A DNA stretch of 64,000 bases from Pilatotrama ljubarskyi (GCA_022385805.1 MU277724.1:159905-223904), one strand, 5' to 3'. Positions 1-12,448 are shown, numbered from the stretch's first letter. Notes: a model not told the origin generated them from the sequence alone. Translations and numbers: made by a program.

Positions 1-1650
1 CATCTTGCTCACGAGGTCCTCCATGTGCGCCTCGACGTAGGCTCGCGCCTCGGGGACAGACATACCCTGGGGCAGCCACGGCAGCTGCACGAGCTTATCT
101 CCAGGGAGGTCGCGGAACATCGCCTCGAACATCTGACGCTGCTGCAGGAAGCCGTCCCGCAGCTCGCGCTGCATATCGCCGTTCTCGCTAGCCTGCTGCA
201 GTGCCGCGCCTCGCTGGCGCCAGTGGTCCACCGGGGACGTGTACTCCTGGACTGCGAGCATCTTGCGGGTGGACTTCTGCGTGTTGAGCCAATAGGTGAG
301 CGCGCGCAAGACGGCCGGGACCGTCTCCGCGTCGACATGCAGCCACGAGGGAAGTCTTGGATGAGACTGGGAAAGTCGCTCGCTCAAGTCTTTGATGGCA
401 AAGATAAGCCTGGACAGCATTGCACATCAGCGGCGGGTCCTCGACTCGGAGGAGTCAGCTGCGCACCGGTCATAGCAATAACTGGGCATCGCCGCAGCGC
501 AGAAGGTGTACATGAAAGTCGCTTTTATCTCCGCACGCCAAGTGGAGTCTGTCGCATGGCTCAGTTCGTGGAGGAGCATGAGCATGCAGAGGTCACGAGC
601 GCTTGCGGTGGGGTGGATGTCGAGGAGGGTGAGGTGGGCAAGGAAGGCGGACTGCTGTGTTGCAGAAAGCCTCGTATATGCGCCGTGCAAGCCCTGTATG
701 GTACCAAGTGCATGTCGTCCTGGATATATGCGGTCGATTCATAGCCGAATTGGTTACGGAATCATGCTCACCGTCTCCGACCCCTGCAAACAGGAAACAG
801 AGTTCGGAAAGCTTCCCATTCTGTAGCTTATTAACCTCCAGTGGCTCTCCGCTGTGGTTCATGTCCCACTCGACCGTCAGGTCAACGACCTCGTCATGGC
901 CGATCTACGGTGATGGTCATGAACGCAACCCTCGCCGGGCATGCCGCGCTCTGCGTACTGTGTAGTACTCCAGGGCATCGTCACTGCGTGCAAGTGAGTA
1001 GGCTGGAAGACTCTTAACGGACAAACTCACAGATGCTTGATGAACAGGGGCAGTCTTGACATCTTGTTAAGGCAGAGGTCGCGTCCATGAGCGCCGACAT
1101 CCGACTCGACGTCGGTCACGTCCCAGTCCGACAAGTCTTCGTTCGAGGCACAGCTCAACGAATACTCTCGTATGGCTCTGATGTCATCTTTACGGGCTTT
1201 GAGACAGTCCCTCGAGCCGGGCTGCGACTGGACGAAGAAACAGAGCGCCTTCGCGAGTCTGGCAGACTGCCTCAGGACTAGATCGCGCCTTGCATCTCGC
1301 TTGTCGCGCAAGATGTTCCACGCGCGTAGCACGGCTGACGCGCAGCCAGCGTAGTCTCCGCTCTCATACAAGGCCGCACTTAGATTCGAGGGGTAGACAG
1401 GATCATCCGGCTCGAGCTGCTCAGCCTGTATTCGATGTAATAGGGGAAGGGGTCAGAAGGAGATCTCGGTACGTACGGGACTAATCATACCTTCGCATAG
1501 AATTCGGCGGCTCTTAATAGCATCAATGGTACCTGCTGAACCTGCCCAATAATGGAGCACATATACGCACTTGTCAAGTTGCCCGGCCTTGAATGAAGCA
1601 TTTCCAAGCTGCTTGAAGTCTTGAGCGGCAACTGTGTTCTGAGGCGACAT
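1..1650 (-). CDS. TPR/DUF4470 protein, copy 1 (partial, 3' end beyond left edge)
   Basis: This is the N-terminal half of a paralogue of the genes at 28974, 35444 and 39452. Start ATG at 1650 (MSPQNTVAAQDFKQLGNASF), aligned with the other three starts. Exons in order: TPR helix pair (1650 to about 1573), a tiny exon coding AAEFYAK, then a 130-residue TPR-like exon (about 1431-1030; motif DPVYPSNLSAALYESGDYAG), the segment IGHDEVVDLTVEWD...FLFAGVGDG (about 920-770), the helix exon LLDIHPTASARDLCMLMLL (to about 468), and a helical segment reaching position 1. Family knowledge: the VGDG/LLDIH block resembles DUF4470, the domain at the start of the dynein assembly factor DNAAF3, predicted methyltransferase-like. 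No frame break is visible in the part present. Role unknown. Confidence 0.75.
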
Positions 1651-1886
1651 ATGTGGTCGGACTGGCTTTGCAGATGGAAGAGTATAAACAAGATGAGTAT
1701 GTCTGGCTCAGTGGAAGTGCAGAGACAACGTGATGAGTATGTAAGACGTGTATCTTATGGACAGAGACGAATTTACACTTGACCGTGACGGTTATGTAAG
1801 GCGATGAGCTCGAGCGGAACGCGTCGCGACTTTCGCCCGATTCGGACGCGTCCACGGCGGAGTCTAGGCCCAATTGGGCAAAATAG

Positions 1887-1973
1887 CTGCCCCAGTGAGG
1901 CTCGAACTCACGACCTTCCGATTGCATCGGAGGGATAACAGTCGGACGCTGTAACCAACTCAGCCATGGGGCA
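1887..1973 (-). tRNA. tRNA-Asn(GUU): tRNA-Asn (anticodon GTT) with a 13-nt intron
   Basis: Read on the minus strand, the 7-bp acceptor stem TGCCCCA/TGGGGCA is perfect, the D arm is GCTGAGTTGGTTACAGC, the anticodon stem is TCCGA/TCGGA with loop CTGTTA-A, and the T arm is GTGAG-TTCGAGC-CTCAC with discriminator G. A 13-nt intron (about 1928-1940 on the plus strand) follows A37, the canonical position for nuclear tRNA introns. Removing it leaves a standard 74-nt tRNA. It lies 237 bp upstream of copy 1, on the same strand. Confidence 0.95.
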
Positions 1974-2092
1974 GATGTTGGGCTGTTCTCACGTAAGATT
2001 ATACTCTACATGTTTGTTAGGTCTGGACGGGCTTACGTGCCATCGCAGGAAGGATCCTCAACTTGGTTTCTTCCTCCCCGACCGCGCCCGAC

Positions 2093-4685
2093 ATGGCCAG
2101 CTTTGCGACCGACCCGGCCCACGCCGATCCTCCTCTTGGTCCTGATTCCATCTCTGCCGAACCCTCGCGTCAGCAGAGCGTCGAACAGTCCGTCAGCGGC
2201 GCCGCCGGCGACCACGACACCGACGACGGCTCGGGCAGGAGGAAGAAGGGATCAAAACGGAGGAAAGTAAACCATGCCTGTCTGTACTGTCGCCGGAGCC
2301 ATATGACCTGCGATGAGGGTCGACCTTGTCAACGTTGGTGCGTACGCCGTCCACATCTCCTTCCAGCTGAGTTGGACTTTGCGCACTCAATGCGCAACCG
2401 TTGTTCCGCGGCCACTACAGCATCAAGCGCGAGATAGGGCACCTCTGTCACGACGAACGGCGACCTACGGCTAAGGAGAAGGCGTCTGCGACTTCTTCCT
2501 CAATCTCCAACCCGGCCATAGACCCCTCGAGAGGCCTGCCTGGCAAGTATCTCCCCGCCGCGATCACCCCTGAGCGACCGTATCTAACAGCTGAGCTCGC
2601 CCTGCTGTGGTCGTTTGACAGTCGCGCAGTACGGCGCCCTGCCGGTGACATCACCGATGAACGCAACATGGCCAGGCATGGGCATGAGCATGGCCCAGGG
2701 AGGGTTCATGTATCCTCCGGAGACCCTGAGTAACGAATTTTCCGTACTTTCGTGCGTGTCATATCTCTTCTACTCTACATCTAAGTCGATCTGGTCCATC
2801 GAGACACACAAAAATCGGCATTGCGACGGATGTTGAACGATGCACCTCGTGCTCGCGTTCCCCAGTCGAGTTGTCGACTGTGGTGTCACGACCTTAGGCA
2901 ACGTCCCATGTCCCCCAGGGGTCGGTCGCGTTGTCTATACCCGGTTTGTCCCTGGTCTTCGCCGCCGTCTTACCTGTATATGGTCCCTCGATGTCCCGGC
3001 GCCACAACCCATGGGACTGCCCTTCATGCGGTAGCGTGCGGTCGTAAGCCATACATGAGAGACCATTGTAGTGGCCGCGTAGCCCTTGTGTCCTCTCGCG
3101 AGGCTTTCGTTACCTCTGGCCCTTCAATTCGCGGGATCAATGTGACGCTCGTTGCATCGTCTAAGGTCGTGACACCGCAGTATGCTGTCCGACTTGCAGC
3201 GTTTGGATTGTAGACGTTTTCACGAGTTACGGGGATCAAGATAACATGCTTTCCTCCTCATGCCTATGCGGAATTCACATCGCGGTCCGTTTGGGAGATC
3301 GACCCAACTCCACGGGTCTGTCCGCCCACGACGCTTCCGCGCGCTTCTGTTCTCAAAGGCTGTCGATCTACAATGTGACTGACGCCGTGCGTTTCTTTCG
3401 CAGAGACTTCTTGGAGTCGTTAGATGATGGCTCCTTCTTCAGCCAGCCTACAGCGGTGTCACCGTCATACATGACAAGTCCGACATACGCCAACACCGTC
3501 TCCCTTGGTGTCGACAATCCATACATATCCCAGCCTCCCGCGCTACCCGCACCTACGTCAACAGCAGCGGCAGCAGCACCAGCAAGTGCACCGCCCCCAT
3601 CCGCTCCTCCAGAACGAGAAAAGCCGGCCGAAGAGCCAGCCCCCGTTGTCCTCCCGGCGCCCTCGAAAACGGAGAGGTTCTTCCTTACCGCTGCGGACCA
3701 GGCTTCGGGGTCGCGTAACGAACGACTGAACATGGTCATCCGGAGCAAGTACGAGGCCGGGTTGCTCAAACCGTACAATTACGTGAAGGGCTACGCGCGA
3801 TTATCGCGCTGGATGGACCGGAAGTACGTGCCAAAGCCTTACGGAGCGCTATATGCGGTCGCACTAATTGCGTCCCCCACCGTCCACCTCACCAGCGTTT
3901 CACAAGAGTCCAAGCAGAAGATCCTCCAGCCTCTGTCCGTTCTCCGGCCCAAGTTCAGAGTGAGCCCGGGGTCGATACTGTGGGACGCATCTAACCTCGA
4001 GCACCGCATAGGCGATCGCCCAGTCGGAGTCGCTCACTGACATAGTACGCACCATGTGCGCAGCAGCCCGCGTTGGCCCCAGACTGACAGTCCCGTCTGC
4101 CCGCAGGACTTGGTGTTCATCGAGGAGGCATTTGAACGCCTCCTGCTCGATTATGACAGGGTATTTTCCGCGATGGCGATCCCAGCGTGCCTATGGCGCC
4201 GCACGGGCGAGATCTACAAGGCGAACCGTGAGTTCGCGGAGCTTGTCGGCGTGGACGGGTACATGCTCCGAGACGTACGTGTTCCTTCTGCGTTTGGCCC
4301 TCCCGTAGTTGGTTTCTGAGGAAGTAGCTCCTTTGGGCAGGGACGGCTGTGCATCTATGAGCTAATGGCGGAAGACTCCGCAGTCAACTATTGGGAGGTG
4401 CGCTACATCTACACTGTCATGTCACACTGATCTCACTTTACGCTGCTCTGGCAGAAATACGGCAACGTCGCGTTCGACTCGAATCAAAAGGCGGTGCTGA
4501 CGTCGTGCGTGCTGCGCTACAAGCCGCTGCTGCCGACGTCTGGGTCGGCGACCCCGGCGCGGGGCAAGGACGCGCAGCCGCCGCCGAACGAGGAGGGCTT
4601 TATCAGCTGCTGCTTCTCGTTCACGATCCGCCGCGACCCGTACGGGATCCCGACGCTCATCGTCGGGAACTTCATCAAGTGCTGA
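2093..4685 (+). CDS. ERT1: Transcription activator of gluconeogenesis, Zn2Cys6 plus PAS
   Basis: Nuclear DNA-binding regulator of gluconeogenic and non-fermentable-carbon genes. The start is ATG 2093 (MASFATDPAH). A basic patch (GSKRRKVNHAC) leads into the zinc cluster CLYCRRSHMTCDEGRPCQRC, whose last Cys codon is split by an intron at 2338-2420. The middle is low complexity (Ala/Pro, around 3540-3660). The C-terminal PAS-like part is clear: DLVFIEEAFERLLLDYDRVF (4107-4274), GRLCIYELMAEDSAVNYWE (4341-4397), then KYGNVAFDSNQKAVL to FIKC-stop (4455-4685). The zinc cluster plus PAS order matches Ert1/AcuK. One intron is unusually long: 2752-3403, joining NEFSVLS to DFLESLDDGSFF, and holds a MITE-like repeat. 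The exon joint near 2575-2630 could not be settled. Confidence 0.88.
2877..3181. mobile_element. MITE-like insertion inside the ERT1 intron
   Basis: A 21-nt inverted repeat with one mismatch bounds 305 bp. The left arm is 2877-2897 (core GGTGTCACGACCTTAG), the right arm 3161-3181 is its reverse complement. A GCAACG follows both arms inside, so the similarity extends inward with a small gap. No coding capacity is seen. I found no convincing target-site duplication, so the superfamily is open and the call is provisional. It lies wholly within the 652-nt intron. Confidence 0.55.
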
Positions 4686-5516
4686 CAGCGATAGGAGCGG
4701 GCTTGTCATAGCTCGGGCTTCTTTGTTTTTCTTGATTATTCGTGTTCTCGGGTCGCTTTGCTAATACTGTACAGACAGAGTACTTAGTCGATGTTGCTTT
4801 CTAGCCCGTCCAGGCGATGATTTTCCCACGATTTTTGGTTACACGGAGAAGTTAATATAGTCGTTGCATGAACGCAGCCTTCGCAACTGAATTTGCGGGT
4901 GTGCGTCCTATGAGCTCCGGTAGCATCGGGCTTGGCATGGACACCCAAGGACAGCGTGCGAGGATGCCGTATATCATGCTCTGCAGAGCTGTCCGTTGAG
5001 CACGCACCCTCCTCATGATCCCTCCTCGTCCACCATGCGTAGATGGGCGCCGCTGCGAACACACCGCCCTTCGTCCACGGATCACACTGCTGCCTGCTAT
5101 GTCTTCCTTCAAATCCAGAGATGCAGTACTGCTCACCATGTGTGGCCATTCCGAGCAATGAGTTGAAGAACCTGTCAGTCCGAGCCTGCGGATCGTTAAG
5201 CTGCGCTAGCGCCATCAGTGTGCACTGTTCTGACTTTGTCTCCACCGCCCTCCGAGCCCCCGGCGATGCCTGCGCCGCTTGCGTGCGTTCTGCTATCATA
5301 AGAACTTGAATAGCCTCGGTTTTGTGAAACAGCGGCTCCGGAGCGGGGTGACTTGGCTTGCTATATTTCCTAGCGACTATTAGAACGTTTGCCGTCGCCA
5401 CCTTTGCCCTTCTCCCTCCGCCTCGCCTCGCGCTCCCCCTATACCCATGCCGCTCGTTGTTCGTCTATGACTATCTGTTAATCTTGCGCACTCGCCTGGA
5501 CGCCGTTCCGTTCGAC
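4686..5516. other. Intergenic: ERT1 3' region and PLC upstream region
   Basis: No gene recognised. A 205-codon minus-strand frame (4784-5401) exists but has no family motif and overlaps the PLC 5' region, so I do not call it. The PLC frame stays open upstream from 5358 to its ATG but reads like untranslated leader. Confidence 0.5.
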
Positions 5517-8500
5517 ATGTCGTCCGAACCCACCGCGCGCTCGCTCGCGCGCGCTCAGAATCTCCTCACGACCAAGGGTGAGCCTGTGCCCGCGATAGCC
5601 GACACCGTCGTCGCTGCCGCGGACCCCAGCGTGGACTACGTACCACTCCGTTGCAGGAGGACAGACGGGGACGGGATAGGCGGGTCGATAAAGCGAAAGC
5701 TGAACCAGGTAAAGGACGTCGGCACGACCGTCGCGCGCCGGGCGAGCTTCAAGCGGCGGTCGCCCTCCACGGCCCCGCCCCTCGCTCCGCCCATGCACGA
5801 GGCGGCGTCCGAGCCGCTGCCGTCGCCAAGCGCGTCCTTCACGCTCTCCCCGGTCGTGTGGGTGAAGCGGAGACAGAGCCACCGCCGCGCCCAAAGCGAG
5901 GTGCTCTCCACGCGACCACGAGTTCATCACGCCCACCACAGCATGTCGTCGAGCGCGGACTCGCCCTTCCTCTCCCCAGCACCACTACAATCCCCCGCTC
6001 TCACCAGAATGGCCTCGCTGCCCGAATCGCCTGTGACCGAGCAGCAGACACAGACGAAGACGCGGATGCAAGGGCAGATACAGCCGGAAACGCAGGCGCA
6101 GAGTCCAGATCAGATGCAGACGCCGCCGCAGCTCGAGGGGCCTATCTCGCCCGTAGCGCAACCCTCGTCCTCGGCGGATGCGACAGTCCCGCAGCTCCTG
6201 CAGTCAGGCGTGCCCATGCTCAAGGTCTCCGCGAAGAAGCAGAAGCGGTATATCTTCAGATTGGACCCTGACCAGGGGCAGATCATCTGGCAGTCGAAGA
6301 AGCTGCGATTCAGTGAGTGCCGTGTTCCCGTTACCCACTCATCCTACCACTCATCGACATCACCCACTTCGCAGTTCCTATCGAGAACATCAAGGAGCTG
6401 CGCGAGGGCGCGGATGCGCGGTACTATCGCGAACAGTTCCAGCTTGCGCAGGAGTACGAGGACCGCTGGCTAACGATCGTGTACGTCCTCGACGGCGGGT
6501 ACAAGACGCTGCACCTGATCGCCGCGACGCGCGAGATCTTCCAGATGTGGGACGTCACGCTCCGCCGGCTGTACGCGATCCGCCAGCAGCTCATGAGCGG
6601 ATTGGGCAACGCGGACATGCGCCAGGCGGTGTGGGAGAAGCAGTTCTGGAAGGGCGCGGACGACGAGCAGGACCAGAGGCTGGACTTCGACGACGTGGAG
6701 CGGTTGTGCAGGAGGCTGAACATCAATCCGTCACGTCAGGACCTCCTGAGGCGGTTTCAGGTGCGTATATGCGGCCGATCTCAATAAGCTGGAGGCTAAT
6801 CCCCCGATACAGCAAGCGGATACCCAGCAGAGGGGCTATCTTGACTTCGCAGACTTCAAGCGCTTCGTCAAGTCGTTGAAGGCGCGTCCGGAACTTGACA
6901 GGCTGTACAAGAAACTTGTCAATGGCGGCGATGGGTTGACATTCTCCGCGTTCGAGGAGTTCATGCGGACGACGCAGAAGGTACGTCGACCTCATGTGCT
7001 TAGCGTAGGAGAGGACGCTGACTTCGCCAGTCAGTCGTCTCTCAGTCGACCTGAGCTTGAGCACATCTTCCTGCGGTACTCCACCTGTCCCGGTGGAGGC
7101 ACGACACCGGGCTCGCCCCCGCAGACTTCGCTGGACCTCGCGATGCAGTCCGTCTCGATCTCAAGAGAGGTGGCGCAGCCGCCATTAATAGACCCCCGGC
7201 ATCCTCAGCGACCTAGCACAGCGACGACAACGTCGAGCGAATCTGTCGTGTCCGTAGAGTCTGCGAGGATGACTCTCAGCGGCTTCACCTCTTTCCTGCT
7301 TTCTGCGGACAACTCGGCCTTCGCGGACCAGCATGGCCGGGTATACCATGACATGACGCGGCCGCTGCCTGAATACTACATTTCGTCTTCGCATAATACC
7401 TACCTTGTCGGGCACCAGCTCGTCGGCGAGAGCACAATCGAAGGATACATCCGGGCGCTGCTTCATTCATGTCGAAGCGTAGAATGTGAGTAACACTAGT
7501 ATAATTTGCTGTACATACTTAGCTGACGCGAAGCAGTGGACATTTATGACGGCGATACGGAGCCCATGGTGTACCACGGGCGGACACTCACGTCCAAGGT
7601 GTCCGTGCGAGACACGTGCGCCGCAATCGCGAAGTACGCCTTCGTTGCCTCACCCTACCCCATCATCATCTCCGCCGAGATCCACTGCTCGGTACCACAG
7701 CAGGAGCAGCTCGTCGAGATCATGAAGGAGGTCTTCGGGGATGCGCTCGTGCACGCGCCGGTAGATCAGCGGCCCAAGATTGAGGTGCTGCCGAGTCCGG
7801 AGGATCTCAAGGGCCGAGTGCTGCTCAAGGCGAAGAACCTATACGTCTCAGAGAATCAGGGCCTGACGGAGAAGGAGGTCAGCGTCGACACGGAGTCGTC
7901 CACCACGGACACGTCGGCGTCAGACTCGGACCTGGCCGGGGAGGCGAAACACGAGTGGCGGAAAGTACGCGAGACCCAGGCAGAGCTGATTCGAGGTGGG
8001 CAAGAGCGATTCGCTGAACGTGGTCTGTGCAGAGCTAATCGTATCATACAGACTTCAAGTCCGACTTCAAGAAGGCTCGCGGTGCCCTCAGCCGCGTACG
8101 TTCCCCGGGTTCACCGAAGGTCACACCAGGGAGCATGCCGCAGTCACCCTCAGTCTCGGGGCAGCCGCCAAAGACGAAGATGTCAATGGCGCTCGTGTCG
8201 CTGCTGGTGTACACGGTCGGGGTGAAGTGCCGCGGGCTCAACAAGAAGGAGCAGTACGCGCCGGAGCACATCTTCTCGCTGTCGGAGAACACGGCGAACA
8301 AGCTGCTGAAGCAGGGCATGATGGACCTCATCAAACACAATCGCACGCACCTGGTCCGGACGTATCCGAAGGGGACGCGCATCGGGTCGACGAACTACGA
8401 GCCGCACCGGTATTGGTCTGCGGGGTGTCAGTTGGTCGCTATCAATTGGCAGACGTTCGGTACGTCATTCTGTATCGCAGTGTAACTGCGTGCTGGAACG

Positions 8501-9182
8501 GTTCTTTATGCACAGACCTTGGATATATGATCAATCACGCGATGTTCCAGCGCAACGGCCGGGCAGGTTATGTCCTAAAGCCGCCTGCGCTGCGGAATGC
8601 CGACAAGCAGCTGCTCGCGAAGCGGACGGAACACCTGCTCAGTATCACTGTCATCTCCGCCCAGCAGCTCCCGCGCCCGAAGGACTCGCAGGGGCGCGAG
8701 ATCATCGACAAGTCCGTCATCGACCCGTTTGTAGAGGTCTCGATCCACATCCCGGACTGGACGCATTCGCCGTTCCTCCCGGATAACACCTCCGACGCGT
8801 ACTCCCCACCAACCTCTGGCACGACGATCGCCGCTACGTCGGCGCGCACGGTGACGTGCCGGACGGGCGTGGTGAAGAACAACGGGTTCAACCCGGTCTG
8901 GGAGCAGCAGATCTGTCTGCCCTTCGACCTCGTGGGCGACATGAAGGATCTTGTGTTCGTCAGGTTTTCCGTTAAGCAGGAGGACAAGGAGGACGATGAA
9001 CCGCTCGCTGTCTACTGCGCCAGTCTGGGCAGCTTAAATCTAGGTGAGTTGTGTCTGCTCCGGCCGCTTCGGTAAATGTTGATGCCTTCACAGGATACCG
9101 GCACTTGCCTTTGCACGACGGGCAGCTCTCCCAGTACCTATTCTCCACGCTCTTCGTCAGGATCGACATCCGAGACGTCTGA
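5517..9182 (+). CDS. PLC1: Phosphoinositide-specific phospholipase C
   Basis: Hydrolyses PtdIns(4,5)P2 to IP3 and diacylglycerol at the membrane. Eight exons (5517-6312, 6375-6760, 6813-6980, 7035-7485, 7537-7995, 8052-8459, 8516-9043, 9094-9182) give 1094 residues in consistent phase. Order: Ser/Pro/Gln-rich N-terminus (1-235), PH (about 238-345; KKQKRYIFRLDPDQGQIIWQ), EF-hand pairs (about 355-455), X (about 555-705), acidic linker with TESSTTDTSASDSD, Y (about 795-915; VGVKCRGLNKKEQYAP), C2 (about 925-1090). Catalytic signatures are present: SSSHNTYL (first His), VELDIYDGD (Ca-ligand Glu and Asp), YHGRTLTSK (second His). The usual ENHCS motif reads EIHCS: the Glu ligand is kept, the next Asn is Ile. 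An upstream in-frame stretch was not used because it lacks similarity. Confidence 0.95.
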
Positions 9183-10132
9183 ACGCATCGCCACTGCTCG
9201 CTCCCTTTCTCAGCGGAACCTGCGCTCTCCCCTTGCATTGTATCTCGCTTTCTATTTATTGACTCTGCATTGTATCATTGCTTGCCCCGCCCTTGTATAC
9301 TACGAGTTAGTCACCCCTCATCCGCTTCGCACGCATATAACCCACATCAACGGCCTTTGCATTTACACACCATCTTCACGTTCGCTACTCTACCATCTGA
9401 ATACCTACCACCAACTCAACCCTGGAGACGTACGGTACCAATAGTATAATGCTATTCCCCATCTCTAAACCCACGGCGTCTTGGTCCTCCTTCAGTGATG
9501 AAGAGCTAGAGTTCCTTGAGCTTGTCGTGAGCTTGTGAAGGCTGCGTATCGGTCGTCGATAGTCCAGGGGCACACATGGCGAAATTGTGATGGCAGGCCG
9601 GTGGGAAGGTCGCCGTTCGGCCGCCGATGTACAGCTTGCGCGTCCCATGGTCTCTTTTTATACGCTGTGACTCCATACGGAGGACGCGAGGACCAGAAGA
9701 GCGACGCCGCTGCGACGATTCCTCGCGATGGGTAAGCTTCACTGGTCGTGCTTCGGGGCCCGCGCCTGCGGTACCGCGTTGTGAGGCGTCACAAGGATAC
9801 AGCCTCGCCTCCGATACACTGTGACTTCCATCTTCCAGTATCCGCAAGGGAAGATGCAGTCAGCAGAGTTACTGTATGGAGCAACCGTGGGGCCCCGACG
9901 GCTTTAAATGATTGATAGTTCTCACCCGAGGGTTGACTCGAGTGTACAACTCTTGAGTCACCGCCGCCACTAATGGATCTCCGGAGAGAGCAGTGCAGCG
10001 GAGTTCTCGCAACCGCATATAACGATGACTCGCGCGGGGCTGTTCTGCGTCCGTATATCTCAGCGCAAACCCGGGAGAAAGAGTAAGACTCGCCCCCACA
10101 TCTGCATAACATCCTTTCGGACACCCTCCGAA
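9183..10132. other. Intergenic, nothing recognised
   Basis: PLC 3' flank and upstream region of the next gene. Short open frames occur on both strands without motifs. No repeat or RNA gene was seen. Confidence 0.5.
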
Positions 10133-10980
10133 ATGCCTTCGCGCAGCAAGAAGCAAAGCACGACGATCGTAGTCCGACCCATCGAGCCCGGTAGCAAGCA
10201 CGCTACGAAGCAAGTCCTCGGGACGCTCTCCGAGCTCAACCGCCATGTCCCGCTTGTAAGCACTCCATTGACCTTTGCCCCCTACCTCCGCCCTCGCCCT
10301 CTCCCCCCACCCGGACCTCCGCTGCTTCCCCCCTTTCGTGTGACGTCGGCGTCGGTCGGCGAGCTGACTTCACTCCCTCGCATTGTCCAGGAGGAGCTCG
10401 ATCGGGTACTAGCACCGTGGGACAAGGAGACCAAGCCATGGTACCAGCGCTCGCGCTCTTGCTCGAAGTACTGCTGCGACCGGCGGGTACCACGCCCGCA
10501 TCTCGGATGCGACGACAGTCAGACATGGACCGCGGGCCGTTCCGCATGCAGACGTCCGCTGACCAAGACTTGGATGGGGCGCGATGACCGCGACGACGAG
10601 TATACAGCCGACATCGAGCAAGGATGGGTAGGAGAGGATGCAGGCGAGAATGAGGGAGACGGCACCTCGCGGCAGAGCCAGACGCGGGCGCGGCAGGAGG
10701 TCCACATTATGGACATCGCTAAGCCGATGAAGCCCAGAGGTGGGTTGATCCACGATCGAGAGGGCGGTCACTGAGGCCCACGGCATTCTCAGGCGCAGCC
10801 AAAGAATTCGAAATCGTCGATACTGTTCGGAGGGTCCTTGCGCTAGAGGACCAGGAGAAAATGATGGACTGGGCAGGACGGATAGAAGACGACTTCGAGC
10901 TGGACGAGTGGGAGACGTTGGACTTCGAGGAGATTGTCGGCCGGAAAGGAGCGCAGTCGTATGCTGACGTGCTGAGGTAG
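10133..10980 (+). CDS. Hypothetical small protein, acidic C-terminus
   Basis: Not recognised. The first exon opens at ATG 10133 (MPSRSKKQSTTIVVRPIEPG, then SKHATKQVLGTLSELNRHVP) and runs into a pyrimidine-rich intron ending near 10390. The last exon, from about 10796, reads AAKEFEIVDTVRRVLALEDQ, then an acidic stretch rich in Asp, Glu and Trp, ending QSYADVLR-stop at 10980. Both ends look coding and helical. The middle (10391-10795) is open in more than one frame, so exon borders there are uncertain. A 240-codon minus-strand frame opposite (10409-11131) is judged a shadow. Confidence 0.45.
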
Positions 10981-12448
10981 ATTCCGCAGTCAGGCGATGA
11001 ACACGGCAGAGGATCAACTGGAGTAGGCATGATGGTTTGCGTCGCGGGGGCTTACCGGCGACGGAAGACCATGCTCTTGGAATCGTTGACCGGTGCACAT
11101 GGCAGTCTGGATGACCATTCAGCAGAATCATCAGAGATCACCTGTCGAGGGAATGATTGCGGGCGTTAGTGTGCGACAGTCACGACGAGGCCTGCTGCCG
11201 AACGCTGATGTTGCATGAGGAATACCTCCTTTGGAGCGAAGGTTCCCGTTACACTGCATTCTCCGTGCCGTTGAGTACCCTGCCCTACGATCAGTTTCGA
11301 CATTACCGCACGGTCGCATAACCAGCGTCGCACCGGCCTGTGCGGCGTCGCTGCGAATGGGGGCGTGGATCTCCCCGAAGTCGTCGTTCGTGTGTCGGCA
11401 TCGGGTTGATGCATGGTGACGGCGCTCAGATTCAGGGCCTCCTGTAGCCGTGCATCGACATCGAACGAGAGGGGAGCATCTTGACGCTGGGGGCAGCACA
11501 AGTCCATGGCGAGAAGGCAATGCCCGAGCGAGTCTAACAGTTTCAAGTTGTTGAGGCCGGAGCACCCAATAGGCAATGCATCATCCGAACGACTCACTCT
11601 ATGAAATGCCTTGGGCTGTGGCATACCATCCATTGCCCTATGTGGGGTGTGTGTGTGCGTGGGGTGGGGGTTTCAGCATGCTACATGGTATACAGCGGGG
11701 CGGAACAGGTTGAGGCCAACCGGAGGCAGACGGGGTGCCAGGGTCGGTTCCACACACTCTGCGTAACAGTTGCACCCCATCCAAAGCCATGCATTATGAG
11801 TAGGGCTGCATCCCTTACAATGTGGGCCATTGGCCCACTTAGGCGAGCAGGCGTCCGTGCGTCGCAATGTGACTGGGTTCCAAGGTCGGATCCAAAGCAA
11901 GTCATCATCGCTAGGCTGAACAGCCCACTCCCGACAGAGATGGATCTTCAGAGAAAGCGGTCGTACTCACCAAGATACCACACGCAGCGCAATGGGTTGG
12001 TCAAGATTTGTCGTGCGTGGAGGTTTGAGTGTTGCGAGGGAGAGATATAATCAGAGAAGACGCAGAGATGCCTATTAACAGAACTACACCTTAGGGGACT
12101 TGTTGGTGCCTGAATGGAGGCTGAGAGGAAGGAGAAGTTGGGCGCGCGAGTCGTGCGCAAGGCCGCGCGGGCGCTCAGAGGCGGCGTAACGTAACGTGCG
12201 TGGTCGTATTCCGCCAAGTGTTCATTGGCGCGCTATGCTATAGAGTACATATTAATATAAGGACACCATTTCGACAGATCCGCGCAGCTGGAGATGGGTA
12301 GCGGGCGGGCGCGAGCGAGCGAGCGGGAAGTGGGACTCGGGGAGCGGGGACAGAGGCCGGAAGCGGCGGAGCGCGCGTTGGGCGGGCCCAATATGGACGG
12401 GAAGAAGGCGTGGGAAGACCGCCCGGGGGACAGTGAGCGGGGGATCAA
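10981..12448. other. Intergenic, 1.5 kb, unresolved
   Basis: No gene could be supported. A minus-strand frame of 155 codons (11166-11633, with GLNNLKLLDSLGHCLLAMDL) has faintly protein-like composition but no family motif and no splice partners that I could find. The right end leads into the hAT-like element. Confidence 0.4.

Noticed and set aside
2063..2092. Upstream extension of ERT1
   Set aside because: It depends on a TTG start; the first ATG at 2093 gives a normal protein.
4784..5401. 205-codon minus-strand open frame
   Set aside because: No family motif, no splice context, and it covers the upstream region of PLC.
10409..11131. 240-codon minus-strand frame opposite the gene at 10133-10980
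   Set aside because: The plus-strand terminal exon is more protein-like (acidic helical end with proper stop); the minus frame is Ser/Arg/Leu-rich without motifs.
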